NCBI RefSeq assembly: GCF_014651675.1
Contig: NZ_BMXI01000013.1
Span: forward strand, 87,862 to 151,861
Direction: 5' to 3'
Source: Roseibacillus persicicus
GTDB taxonomy: Bacteria; Verrucomicrobiota; Verrucomicrobiia; Verrucomicrobiales; Akkermansiaceae
DNA length: 64,000 nt
The notes beneath the pieces are model-generated. The model did not search any database. It saw nothing but the letters and a program-made list of their open reading frames with translations, and was not told the origin of the DNA. A program made the translations under genes and the position numbers. Positions 41,471-49,893 of this stretch are shown here, piece after piece (within the stretch, counting starts at the first letter, position 1; every line of letters starts with the position of its first letter).

Positions 41471-42254
41471 GGAGGTGGTCGAAGGGCGGGGTGAGCGGGC
41501 TTTTTCCATTAGCCGTCACCGGGTGAGGCTCGAGGACGCTAAGGGGCTTCGAGGTTTCAGAGAACCGGGGCAGTGGGGCGAGTGGGGGCACTCGCGGTCC
41601 TTTTATCAAAAAGGCCCTACCGGAGCATGGACATTCCTGTCCATGGGCAGAGCCCCGGGGTGTCAGAGGTTTTGGGAGGGACGGATTTGGTGCGGACGGA
41701 CCGTGCCAGGGACAGGAATGTCCCTGCTCCATCGGGAGGGCTGTTTTGACAAAACAGCCGCGGATGTTCGGGGAAGGTCCCCGGGCCTCCGGCCGTTGTC
41801 CGCGAGAGAACCCTTCGAATATTCCTGACCATCCGCGGTCCCTTTATCAAAGGGACCCTACCGGAGCATGGACATTTCTGTCCATGGGCAGAGCCCCGGG
41901 GTGTCAGAGGTTTTGAGAGGGACGGATTTGGTGCGGACGGACCGTGCCAGGGACAGGAATGTCCCTGCTCCGTTGGTAGGGCTGTTTTGCCAAAACAGCC
42001 GCGAATGTTCGGGGAAGGTCCCCAGGCCTCCGGCCGTTGTCCGCGAGAGAACCCTTCGAATATTCCTGACCATTCGCGGTCCCTTTGTCAAAGGGACCCT
42101 ACCGCGCGGGTTTCTTTAGAATGGAGATGGTTGAAGGGCTGGGTGAGCGGGCTTTTTTCCATCAGCCGTCACCGGGTGAGGCTCGGGGGCGCTAAGGGGC
42201 TTCGAGGTTTCAGAGAGCCGGGGCAGTGGGGCGAGTGGGGGCACTCGCGGTCCT
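41471..42254. repeat. Structured repeat block: 241-bp tandem units between ~130-bp direct repeats
   Basis: Tandem units begin with GCGGTCC at 41594, 41835 and 42076, a constant 241-bp period, with the third unit only ~30 bp long. Each unit carries four palindromes: GGTCCCTTTATCAAAGGGACC, CATGGACA-TTCC-TGTCCATG, GGGACAGGAATGTCCC and GGCTGTTTTGACAAAACAGCC (with small variations). The tandem is bracketed by a direct repeat, about 41471-41600 and 42123-42254, of the phrase gtgagcgggctttttccat...ctcgcggtcc. Overlapping 77-aa ORFs exist in each unit but their differences are mostly non-synonymous, so they are not genes. No other gene is seen between 41202 and 42288. Confidence 0.85.
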
Positions 42255-42288
42255 TTGGGGTTTGGGGACCTCCGGTCCGTCCTTTTTC

Positions 42289-43089
42289 CTAGAAGCCGGT
42301 GGGGAAGGGGAGATTCTCTCTTTGAATCTCCTGCACGATTTCGCTGACAGAGGGGCCGAGGTTCGTGGGGTCGGTGGGGCGGAGGGACTCCACTGTTTCG
42401 ATTGGGTTCAATCGGTTTGTTCGGTAGTTCATGTAGCCCTGACCAAGGCTGACGCCGTCGGCTTCATGAATCTCGAAGTGCAGGTGAGCGAGGTATTGTC
42501 CTCCAGCGTTGCCCACGCGACCGATTTGCTGTCCGCGCACAACTGGTTCGTCGAGGGGAACCTCGATGGTGGCGAGGTGGGCATACATGGATTGGATGAG
42601 CCGTCCATCCGGCAGGCGGTGGGCGATGAGAATGGTTTTTCCCCAACTGGGATCGGGTTCGCCGGCGTAGATGACGAGACCGTTGCCGATGGCATAGACG
42701 GGGTCGTTGAGGTCGCTGTTTTGCCCACCGATTCCGTTGAGGTCATCACCGGTGTGACGGCCTCCGCGGCTCGCATTCATCTCCCAAAAAGGCTGGGCAT
42801 TGTAAGTCAAAGCCCCGTTGGCGCTGCCCATGGGGTAGTCCAGACGGCTGGCGACTGGCACGCGGAAGAGGTCGATGCCGGTGAGTATTTCGATGCGCGG
42901 GTCGAAGCTTGGGACCTTCCAGCCATCTTCGAATTCACGGGGCTCGCCATCGGGTGCGTCGGCATCCTGGGCGGTGCGCAGGCTGCGGATGGTGGGTCGC
43001 TCGGTCTCCCGCTGGCCCCAGATGGCGTAGGCCAGAAAGGTCGCGGCGAGAACCACGACGGCGATGGTGAGACCGTGGCGAATCTTCAT
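42289..43089 (-). CDS. M23 family metallopeptidase
   Basis: 266 aa with an N-terminal membrane anchor (IRHGLTIAVVVLAATFLAYAIW). The LytM/M23 fold lies in the C-terminal half: RHTGDDLNG provides the first zinc ligands (HxxxD), IAHRLPDGRLIQSMYAHL and LAHLHFEIHEAD the HxH site. It cleaves peptidoglycan cross-links or acts as a scaffold for amidases; all metal ligands are present, so activity is expected. Adjacent, with no gap, to the OmpA-domain gene upstream, so one leftward unit for the envelope. ATG at 43089. Confidence 0.92.
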   Translation of the reverse strand: MKIRHGLTIAVVVLAATFLAYAIWGQRETERPTIRSLRTAQDADAPDGEPREFEDGWKVPSFDPRIEILTGIDLFRVPVASRLDYPMGSANGALTYNAQPFWEMNASRGGRHTGDDLNGIGGQNSDLNDPVYAIGNGLVIYAGEPDPSWGKTILIAHRLPDGRLIQSMYAHLATIEVPLDEPVVRGQQIGRVGNAGGQYLAHLHFEIHEADGVSLGQGYMNYRTNRLNPIETVESLRPTDPTNLGPSVSEIVQEIQRENLPFPTGF

Positions 43090-44490
43090 CTAGTTGCCAA
43101 AGTCGAGATAGATTTCGGTGCGTCGGTTTGCGCGGCGTCCCTCGGGATTGTCTTCTCCGGTCTCGGTCTCGTTGGGTCGGCGGGGTCGGCTTTCACCCTC
43201 GGCGACCAAAATGATTTGGCTGGCTTCCACGCCTTGCTCGATCAGGTAATTGCGCACGGCGGCGGCCCGCTTGGCGGAGAGCTCGCGATTGTATTCGTCG
43301 CTGCCCAAGGCATCGGCGTGTCCGCTGAGGGTCAGCTTGCGATTGGGGTCGGTGCGCAGGACGTCGGAGACGATGGCCAATTGGCGCTGGGTGCGGGGGG
43401 CGAGAGTCTCCTCATCGAAGCCAAAGAAAATCACGAGGGTCTCGCCGCCTTTGGGATTGGGGACGAGCGGGGTGTAATAGACATCGCCGCCAGCCACGCG
43501 GGTGGCGTAATCAGCGAGGAGGGAGTCGAGGTTGATCTCGGTGACTTTCCACGGGTCGGTGGGCTTTTCCCGCATCAGGTTGACTCCGAACTGAGCAGGC
43601 TTGTCGACCTCGCTGGTGAGCACGTTGGCGAGGAAGCCGGCCGTGGTTTCGCGGTTGAACATGGCCCGCAGAGGCTTGTCGGGATTGAGGCGGTATTTGC
43701 CTTCTTCGAAGAGAATGCACATCGCGGCAATCTTGGCGTCGGAGACCATCTCGGTGTTGGCAAAGGACTTGGCTTTGGAGAAATTCTGCGAGAGAGCGGC
43801 CTGGAGAAAGGAGTCGCTGACGGAGAGCGAGTCTTCCTCCGCCGGGGTCAGGGCAGGTCCTTTTTCGTCGACGGCAGGCGAACCTCCCGGAGCAGGTTGG
43901 CCCTCGGGAGTGGTGGCTGGCATATCGGCGAGGGCGGCTTCGGGCAGACGAACCTTGTCCACCGACCATTGGCCGTTGGCTCCCCGCGTCATGTCGAGGA
44001 AAAGGGGCTCGGCCCCGTCCTCCCACTCCAGCGCGAAACGCTTGCGGCGGTTGATTTCCAGCTCGCCCACTTCGCGCACTTGCTTCAGGCGAAAGCCGTT
44101 TTCGCCCGCCATCGCTTGCAGGCGTTTGAGGGCCTCGGGGGAGACCCCGGCACCTACTCCACCGAGTGCGGAGGAAGCGCGGTCGAGGTCGCCGGTTTCC
44201 ATAATCTTCGCCACCGTGGCGGCCACGTCTTCGGGGCGAACAGCTTCCACGCGGACATTGAGATTTTCGAGAATCTCGGCTGAAGTTTCTTCGATTCCAG
44301 AGGCGGGCAGGGTGGTGGAATCGGCGGGTTGTTGGGTCACCTTGGGCTGCTCGGCAGGAGGTGCGATGGGGGTGGGGGATTCTTTCGCCCCGAAGAGAAT
44401 GTAGTAAAGTCCTCCCCCGGCGATTCCGAGCACTAGGAGGATTGCTGCGACCAGCGGCAACCAATTCCGTTCTTCTTCCTCGTAGTCCAT
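43090..44490 (-). CDS. Inner-membrane-anchored OmpA-domain protein
   Basis: 466 aa: short acidic N-terminus MDYEEEERNW, one TM helix (LPLVAAILLVLGIAGGGLYYILFG), a long periplasmic part, and a C-terminal OmpA/MotB domain (~350-460) with LTLSGHADALGSDEYNRELSAKRAAAVRNYL and RRANRRTEIYLDFG. The domain binds peptidoglycan, so the protein should bridge inner membrane and wall. It is directly upstream of the M23 peptidase (stop and start are adjacent), which suggests a joint role in wall remodelling. ATG at 44490. Divergent from the PH-domain gene. Confidence 0.88.
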   Translation of the reverse strand: MDYEEEERNWLPLVAAILLVLGIAGGGLYYILFGAKESPTPIAPPAEQPKVTQQPADSTTLPASGIEETSAEILENLNVRVEAVRPEDVAATVAKIMETGDLDRASSALGGVGAGVSPEALKRLQAMAGENGFRLKQVREVGELEINRRKRFALEWEDGAEPLFLDMTRGANGQWSVDKVRLPEAALADMPATTPEGQPAPGGSPAVDEKGPALTPAEEDSLSVSDSFLQAALSQNFSKAKSFANTEMVSDAKIAAMCILFEEGKYRLNPDKPLRAMFNRETTAGFLANVLTSEVDKPAQFGVNLMREKPTDPWKVTEINLDSLLADYATRVAGGDVYYTPLVPNPKGGETLVIFFGFDEETLAPRTQRQLAIVSDVLRTDPNRKLTLSGHADALGSDEYNRELSAKRAAAVRNYLIEQGVEASQIILVAEGESRPRRPNETETGEDNPEGRRANRRTEIYLDFGN

Positions 44491-44654
44491 GGATGCTATT
44501 TACCCCGCAATTGGTCCGGTCGCAATCGCAATACGGTCCTTCGCGCCGCTATCTTGTTCTGTAAAAAGGAGATCCGCGGGTAAGAATCGGGTCTTCCAAT
44601 TTTGGACAACTCTTGCAATCGACCTGAGGGCCGGGAAGAGCTATTGATCATCTC

Positions 44655-45182
44655 GTGGAAACGAACGAAATCAACGAAGACGAAGATATCATCTGGCGTG
44701 GGCATCCCTCGCAGCTTCTTAATCTAGGCACTCACGTCGTCTGTGTCTTGCTGGCGGCCGGGATTGTGGTGGGGGCGATTCTTTCGGGGATTTTGCCTTT
44801 GATGGCCTTGGCCTTGGTGCCGTTGGCTTGGGCGTTTTGGAAGTATCTCACCATTCGCTGCCGGGTTTTCGAGCTCACGAGCGAGCGATTGCGTCTTTAT
44901 GAAGGCGTTCTCAACCAGGAGATCGGGGAGGTGGAGCTTTACCGTGTGAAGGACACCAACTTGATTCGTCCCTTTTGGCTGCGGGTCTTTGGCCTGGCCA
45001 CGATCAAGGCCGATACCTCGGACCGTTCCCATCCCATCGTTGATTTGGAAGCGATTAAGGACGGGGTCAAGGTGCGCGAGCTGCTTCGCAAGCAAGTGGA
45101 GAAGCTTCGTGACAAGAAGCGCGTTCGCGAGGTCGACTTCGACGGTTCGGGCGATGGAGATGAGCTGGAGTTTGAGAGCTAG
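44655..45182 (+). CDS. PH-domain (bPH2) membrane protein
   Basis: 175 aa with an N-terminal short cytoplasmic part, two hydrophobic segments (LGTHVVCVLLAAGIVVGAIL and LPLMALALVPLAWAFWKYL) and a bacterial PH domain (RCRVFELTSERLRLYEGVLNQEIGEVELYRVKDTNLIRPF). The C-terminus is charged (VEKLRDKKRVREVDFDG). Typical of YdbS/YdbT-like proteins of unknown function. A GTG start at 44655 is the only reasonable start in the frame. A likely terminator follows, then ftsK. Confidence 0.85.
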   Translation: METNEINEDEDIIWRGHPSQLLNLGTHVVCVLLAAGIVVGAILSGILPLMALALVPLAWAFWKYLTIRCRVFELTSERLRLYEGVLNQEIGEVELYRVKDTNLIRPFWLRVFGLATIKADTSDRSHPIVDLEAIKDGVKVRELLRKQVEKLRDKKRVREVDFDGSGDGDELEFES

Positions 45183-45204
45183 GGCTGCTCTGGCTAAGGG
45201 TGAA

Positions 45205-45223
45205 GAAAATCTCGCGATTTTTT
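45205..45223 (+). terminator. Weak hairpin terminator after the PH-domain gene
   Basis: GAAAATC (45205-45211), loop TCGC, GATTTTTTC: a 6-7-bp stem merging into a T-run, 23 bp after the stop codon at 45182 and before ftsK. AT-rich, so weak. Confidence 0.5.
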
Positions 45224-45302
45224 CCCCTCAAATGGCTTGGGTGACTTTTAGTTAAACAAACTTGAATTTTAATTTAAATGAGGGGAGTCTTGGGGCCGCC
45301 CC

Positions 45303-47819
45303 ATGGCTCGTCCTAAAAACAAATCCAAACGCAAAGCCCCCGCCAACGAACGCGTCTCCCGCAATGCGTGGGGTTTCGGACTGATTGCGCTGGGGTTTTT
45401 GCTCCTGCTTTCCCTTATCTCCTACAGTCATAGTGACTTGGAGAACTTGCCTTTCTTCAATCGTTGGTCGGTGGAGACCACGGGGGGAAAGGCTGGAACC
45501 CAGAATTTAGTCGGGCCGATTGGGGCCATCTTGGGCTGTTTGCAGTTCCAGTTCTTTGGTGCGGCGGCTTGGTTTATTCCTCTGGGTGTGGCTTGGTTGG
45601 GGTTTCGTCGTCTCAAATTGGAAGGTCAATTCGGTTGGCGGACTTGGGCTGGGTTCTCAGTTTTCCTCGTGAGTGCGGCTTGTTTGGCTGGTGTTCTGGG
45701 ATGGTGGGACAACTGGGCGGCCCGCAACGTGATTCCCGGCAAGGCGGGCGGAATCATCGGTTACTACATCGGGTTGGGGGTCTTTTATAAGCTACTCAAT
45801 CTGGGCTCGGTGATTGTGCTGGGCTTCATCTATCTCACCAGTTTGGTGCTCTTCTTGGGGCTGCATCCGGTTTCGTTCTTTAAAGAGACTTACGCTCACG
45901 CGGTTGCCCTCTGGGAGGCCAAGCGGGGCAGTGCCCCTTCCAGTCGCTCGGTCGCTCCTGCCCGCAAATCGCCTGCGCGCAAAAAGTCTCAACCCAAGCC
46001 CAAGCCGGTGGTGGAGGAAGAAGAGTGGGAGGAAGAAGAATACGAAGAGGAGGAAGCCGCAGTCGAAGTCGAGGAGGACGGACAGGTTGCCCTCCCGCTG
46101 CGTCAGGTTCCCGAGCCCAAGATCGTCGACGGTGCCCAGCGACGCGGGCCCGATGCCAATTTGGCGCGTCCTTTCGAACGCAAAAAGAAGGAGCACACCA
46201 CGATTTCCACTGATGGCTTCGAGGACTACGAGCTGCCAGGCTTTGACTTGCTCGATTACGATTCCGACGCCGCCGAGCCCGTCGAAAGCAATCACGACGA
46301 ACTCTACGCCACCCAGCAGACCATCATCGAGACTCTGCGCGCCTTCAACGTGGAGGTCACCGCAGGCGACATCACGCGTGGTCCTACCATCACCCGCTAT
46401 GAGATCTATCCGTCGCTGGGATTGCGGGTCTCCAAGATTGCCGCGCTCGAGTCCGACTTGGCGCGGGCGACCTGTGCCGAGCGCATCAACATTCTCGCCC
46501 CCGTGCCGGGCAAAGACACCGTCGGGATCGAGATCGCGAATGACAATCGCGTCCCAGTCGCCTTACGCGAACTTTTGCAGGATCCCGAGTTCCGGTCTTC
46601 CAAGAAGAAGATCCCGCTCGCGCTGGGGAAAGATGTCTACGGCAACGCCGTCATTGGCGACCTTGCCGCCATGCCCCACCTGCTGGTTGCAGGGGCAACG
46701 GGTTCCGGTAAGTCGGTTTGTATCAACTCCATCATTGCCTCCATTCTTTACAAGTTCAGCCCGGACGAGCTGCGTTTCATCATGGTCGACCCCAAGGTGG
46801 TGGAGATGCAGATGTATAACAAGTTGCCCCACCTCGTGGTGCCGGTGGTGACTGATCCTCGCAAGGTGATTGGAGCCCTGAAGTGGACCGTTGATGAGAT
46901 GGAGCGCCGCTATAAGATTTTTGCGAAGCTGGGAGTGCGGAACTTTGACTCCTTCAACAATCGTCCCCGTCCCGAAGTGGAGGAGGCGACCGAGGAGCTG
47001 GAGCTCGCGCAAGATCCCGATGCCGAAGGCGAAGAAGAAGAGGAATTGGTTGATGCCGAGCACCTCGAGTCCATTGCCCGCGCGCTGGAAGATGGCGACC
47101 TGGGACCCATGGACATGGATGGGGAAGATGACGACGAGCGCATCGAGGAAGACGCCATCCCCGACCGTATGCCCTACATCGTGGTCATCGTGGACGAGCT
47201 CGCCGACCTCATGCAGACCGCTCCGGCTGATGTCGAGTCCGCCATTGCGCGGATTGCGCAGAAGGCCCGGGCTGCTGGAATCCACCTCATCATCGCGACC
47301 CAGACACCGCGTGCGGACGTGGTCACGGGTATTATCAAAGCCAACATCCCATCCCGCATCGCCTTCCAGGTCTCGTCCGCGCTCGACTCGCGCGTGATTC
47401 TCGATTCCAAGGGAGCGGAGAAGCTGGTGGGCAAGGGCGACATGCTCTTCCTGCCGCCCGGATCGGCCAAGCTCGAGCGTTCGCAGGGTGCCTTTGTCTC
47501 CGACGAAGAGGTGGAAGACATTGTCGACTTCTGCTCCAACCAGACCGAGCAGCGCTTTGAAAAGAGTATTCAGGACACCATCAATTCCGGTGGTGCCAGC
47601 GACAGCGGCGATGACGATGTCTCCGATGAGGATGAAGAAATCATCACCCGGTGCATCGACGTCATCATGACCGAGAATAAAGCGAGCACCTCGCTCCTCC
47701 AGCGTCGCCTGCGCCTCGGTTACACCAAGGCCGCCCGCATGATGGATATCATGGAAGGACGCGGCATCATCGGACCAGCCGACGGAGCCAAGCCGCGTGA
47801 TATTCTGATTCGCCAGTAG
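45303..47819 (+). CDS. ftsK: FtsK/SpoIIIE DNA translocase with acidic motor insert
   Basis: 838-aa septal DNA pump. About four TM helices within the first ~190 residues, an acidic and Lys-rich linker (~220-260), the RecA-like motor with Walker A GATGSGKS (~465) and Walker B IVVIVDELADLM (~625), and a C-terminal gamma winged-helix domain (LLQRRLRLGYTKAARMMDIMEGRGI) that would read polar motifs. Between FDSFNNR and MPYIVVIV there is a ~67-residue, strongly acidic insert (553-618), longer than in E. coli (~45) or B. subtilis (~20) from memory. ATG start at 45303. A singleton, longer than the 500-bp gap regions on both sides would predict. Confidence 0.94.
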   Translation: MARPKNKSKRKAPANERVSRNAWGFGLIALGFLLLLSLISYSHSDLENLPFFNRWSVETTGGKAGTQNLVGPIGAILGCLQFQFFGAAAWFIPLGVAWLGFRRLKLEGQFGWRTWAGFSVFLVSAACLAGVLGWWDNWAARNVIPGKAGGIIGYYIGLGVFYKLLNLGSVIVLGFIYLTSLVLFLGLHPVSFFKETYAHAVALWEAKRGSAPSSRSVAPARKSPARKKSQPKPKPVVEEEEWEEEEYEEEEAAVEVEEDGQVALPLRQVPEPKIVDGAQRRGPDANLARPFERKKKEHTTISTDGFEDYELPGFDLLDYDSDAAEPVESNHDELYATQQTIIETLRAFNVEVTAGDITRGPTITRYEIYPSLGLRVSKIAALESDLARATCAERINILAPVPGKDTVGIEIANDNRVPVALRELLQDPEFRSSKKKIPLALGKDVYGNAVIGDLAAMPHLLVAGATGSGKSVCINSIIASILYKFSPDELRFIMVDPKVVEMQMYNKLPHLVVPVVTDPRKVIGALKWTVDEMERRYKIFAKLGVRNFDSFNNRPRPEVEEATEELELAQDPDAEGEEEEELVDAEHLESIARALEDGDLGPMDMDGEDDDERIEEDAIPDRMPYIVVIVDELADLMQTAPADVESAIARIAQKARAAGIHLIIATQTPRADVVTGIIKANIPSRIAFQVSSALDSRVILDSKGAEKLVGKGDMLFLPPGSAKLERSQGAFVSDEEVEDIVDFCSNQTEQRFEKSIQDTINSGGASDSGDDDVSDEDEEIITRCIDVIMTENKASTSLLQRRLRLGYTKAARMMDIMEGRGIIGPADGAKPRDILIRQ

Positions 47820-47873
47820 CCTATTCTTTTTGCCGAGTCCTGAGTCGATAGAGTTTTGCGAGAACCTAGCTCG

Positions 47874-47905
47874 AGCAAAGAGTTGAATGCATATCTCTCT
47901 TTGCT
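47874..47905. terminator. Hairpin after ftsK
   Basis: AGCAAAGAG (47874-47882) and CTCTTTGCT (47897-47905) form a perfect 9-bp stem with a 14-nt loop, 55 bp after the ftsK stop. No T-run follows, so a factor-dependent end or an mRNA-stabilising hairpin is possible. The rest of 47820-48075 shows nothing recognisable. Confidence 0.45.
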
Positions 47906-48075
47906 GAACAAGTCGCCGAACGGGCTCGACGGGTGAACGAAGTCAGAAGCCCAATTTCTCGGGGAATCGTTGTAATGTCGGTCGTTCGGAGTGCTTTTGC
48001 GGTCGGCTTGAAGTCTTGTTCAAACCCCGAAACTTTTCAGTTTCTGACCATCGCACTTTGCAGTAAGGTCCGCCC

Positions 48076-48393
48076 ATGGCTATCGAAGAGCAGCGTAAAG
48101 TGGTAAGTCCTTGGGCGGAGACAACGGCGGACGTGGGTTCGGCCGTTCTGGGGGCTGCAGTCGGAATCATTGTTGGAGATCTGATCAAGGAAGAAGCTCG
48201 TAAGCCTGTTGCCTTCATCGTCGCCTGTCTGGGAGTGGCGGCTATCGTTCCCGCTGCTGTTGACGGAGTGCGCGAAGTGGTTGCGGGTCCCAATACTCGT
48301 CGCGGGGTCAAGCGCACCTTGCGCTCCATCCGTGATGCCGGGGCGAGCACTCGCGAGGACTTGGTCAGCGAAGATGAGCTCTTCGTGGGCTAG
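48076..48393 (+). CDS. Small membrane protein of unknown function
   Basis: 105 aa. Two hydrophobic stretches (TADVGSAVLGAAVGIIVGDLI and KPVAFIVACLGVAAIVPAAVDGVREVV), basic tail with RRGVKRTLRSIRD. It is glycine- and alanine-rich and resembles small YtxH-like proteins, but no family is secure. It could be translationally linked to the next small gene, 24 bp downstream. ATG at 48076. Evidence for being real: normal codon use, sensible membrane pattern and lack of any better frame. Confidence 0.65.
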   Translation: MAIEEQRKVVSPWAETTADVGSAVLGAAVGIIVGDLIKEEARKPVAFIVACLGVAAIVPAAVDGVREVVAGPNTRRGVKRTLRSIRDAGASTREDLVSEDELFVG

Positions 48394-48417
48394 GAGGTCA
48401 CGAACAACGAGCACGAG

Positions 48418-48696
48418 ATGCGATTCTTCGAAGAACTCGAGTTTGCGCATCTCGCCCAGACCCGGGGTGAACGATTCATCATACGCCTGGTGGAAATGTA
48501 TGCCCGTTGGCGGGATAGCTCCTTGGTCGTCGCGGGGCTTTGGATGCTAATTTTCATCTTTGGCGGCAAAGATGTCCCTCTCTTTTTCGCCACATTGGCC
48601 ATGGTTTCTTTTTTCAGCCTTTTTCTGAGTCAGATTTGTCACACCGTGGTGAAGATTTGGCGCAGGCAGGACGAAGCGAATGGGAACGGAGTTTAA
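48418..48696 (+). CDS. Small membrane protein of unknown function
   Basis: 92 aa: a soluble helix (MRFFEELEFAHLAQTRGERFIIRLVEMYARWRD) then two TM helices (SSLVVAGLWMLIFIFGGKDV and LFFATLAMVSFFSLFLSQICHTVVKIW) and a charged end. No family is recognised. It follows the 105-aa gene by 24 bp in the same direction and precedes selD by 144 bp. ATG at 48418. Moderately supported by membrane topology and co-orientation. Confidence 0.6.
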   Translation: MRFFEELEFAHLAQTRGERFIIRLVEMYARWRDSSLVVAGLWMLIFIFGGKDVPLFFATLAMVSFFSLFLSQICHTVVKIWRRQDEANGNGV

Positions 48697-48840
48697 GCAG
48701 ATGTTAGAAGCAAAGGAGCCGGCGGGTCTGCGGGCCGTTGGTTGGGGCTTGGTTTCCCGTCGAAGGGCTCTCGCGACTTGTTGGGCCAAGCAGCTTTTAT
48801 CGATTGCGGGTTCGGCTGGGAGGTTTACCCTCTCGGCATC

Positions 48841-49893
48841 ATGAGTCGCGAGGATATCAAACGCCTGACCGAACTCTCATCCTGTGCTGGATGAGCGTCG
48901 AAGCTTTCCCAAGCGGATCTGACGCAAGTTTTGCGTGGTCTGGCTAATATCAATGACCCCAATTTGCTGGTCGGTTCCACCTCTTCGGATGACGCGGCGG
49001 TCTATCGTTTGTCCGATAGCCAAGCCCTCGTGCAGACCCTCGACTTCTTCACCCCCATCGTCGACGATCCTTATCAATTTGGCCAAATCGCGGCCGCCAA
49101 CTCGCTCTCCGATGTCTACGCCATGGGGGGGCGGCCCATTACCGCGATGAATATTGTGGCGGTGCCCACCGACGAGATTTCCTTGGAAACTGTGAACGCC
49201 ATCCTGCGTGGCGGGGCTGACAAGGTGGCGGAGGCAAATTGTGTGCTCGCCGGTGGCCATACTGTCCAGAACCCCGAGCCGCTTTATGGACTTTCGGTGA
49301 CGGGCCTCGTGCATCCCGAGAAAGTGATTTCCAACGCGGGTGGACGGGAGGGGGATGTCCTCCTTCTGACAAAACCACTGGGGACCGGAATTCTCTCCAC
49401 TGCGGTTAAGCGTGGGCTGGAAATTGGTGACCTGGAAGCAAGGGCGGCCAAGTTGATGGCCAGCCTCAATACCCCCGGAACCCCGGTGGCGGAGGCCGGT
49501 CTGACCACTTGTGGCACAGATGTGACCGGATTCGGTCTCTTGGGTCATCTTTTGGGAATCTGCCGGGAGTCGGGAGTGACCGCCCACCTGGATTCCAGCG
49601 CCATCCCGGCCATCGACTCGCGAGTTCTTTCCCTCATTGCGGAAGGTTGCGTCCCGGGAGGAACACGCAAGAATCTGGCAACTGCCGAGCCCCAGGTTTC
49701 GTTTGGTGCGGATGTTAGCGATGAGATGAAGATTCTCCTGGCTGATGCTCAGACCTCCGGAGGGCTCCTCTTGGCTATTGCCCCGGATAAGCTCTCTCAA
49801 GCGGAAGATATTCTGCATGAGGCAGGCGCTCCGATCGTGGTTCAGATTGGAAGCTTGCAGAGTCAGCAAGGTTCCAATGTGATCGTGAGCTGA
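48841..49893 (+). CDS. selD: Selenide, water dikinase, selenocysteine-containing (TGA at 48892)
   Basis: 350-aa enzyme making selenophosphate from selenide and ATP. From ATG 48841 the frame reads MSREDIKRLTELSSCAG, then TGA (48892-48894), then ASKLSQADLTQVLRGL and on into a complete SelD: DDAAVYR, VDDPYQFGQIAAANSLSDVYAMGG, LAGGHTVQ, TDVTGFGLLGHLLG, LADAQTSGGLL. In known SelD the residue at the TGA is the catalytic Cys or Sec (CAGCxxK-type), so the TGA must be read as Sec18. An ordinary caller would begin at 48931 and lose the whole active-site segment. It implies that the genome has the SelA/SelB/tRNA-Sec machinery, which is not in this window. In the same direction as the two small genes. 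Confidence 0.93.
48895..48937 (+). promoter_or_regulatory. Candidate bacterial SECIS hairpin(s) after the selD UGA
   Basis: Two foldings follow the TGA at 48892. (a) GCGTC (48895-48899) with GACGC (48921-48925), inner GCTT/AAGC and loop TCCC. (b) ACGCAA (48922-48927), loop GTT, TTGCGT (48931-48936), whose loop is ~33 nt after the TGA. They share bases so only one can form. Bacterial SECIS elements lie directly downstream of the UGA in the coding region and present a short loop to SelB; which of these, if either, is the true element cannot be settled by eye. Confidence 0.5.

Noticed and set aside
41617-42091. Two 77-aa minus-strand ORFs that look like paralogous proteins
   Set aside because: They coincide with the 241-bp repeats, and differences between them are mostly non-synonymous, so selection acts on DNA or RNA structure and not on protein.
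48697-48840. tRNA-Sec (selC) in the gap before selD
   Set aside because: No TCA anticodon loop, T-loop or acceptor-stem pairing of tRNA shape could be found.
48889-48897. TGA in selD as a disabling mutation (pseudogene)
   Set aside because: The TGA falls precisely at the catalytic Cys/Sec site, the frame stays intact on both sides, and the downstream protein is complete and conserved.
48738-48947. 69-aa plus-strand ORF overlapping the start of selD
   Set aside because: It is a different frame over the SelD N-terminus with no domain; the SelD reading explains the sequence.
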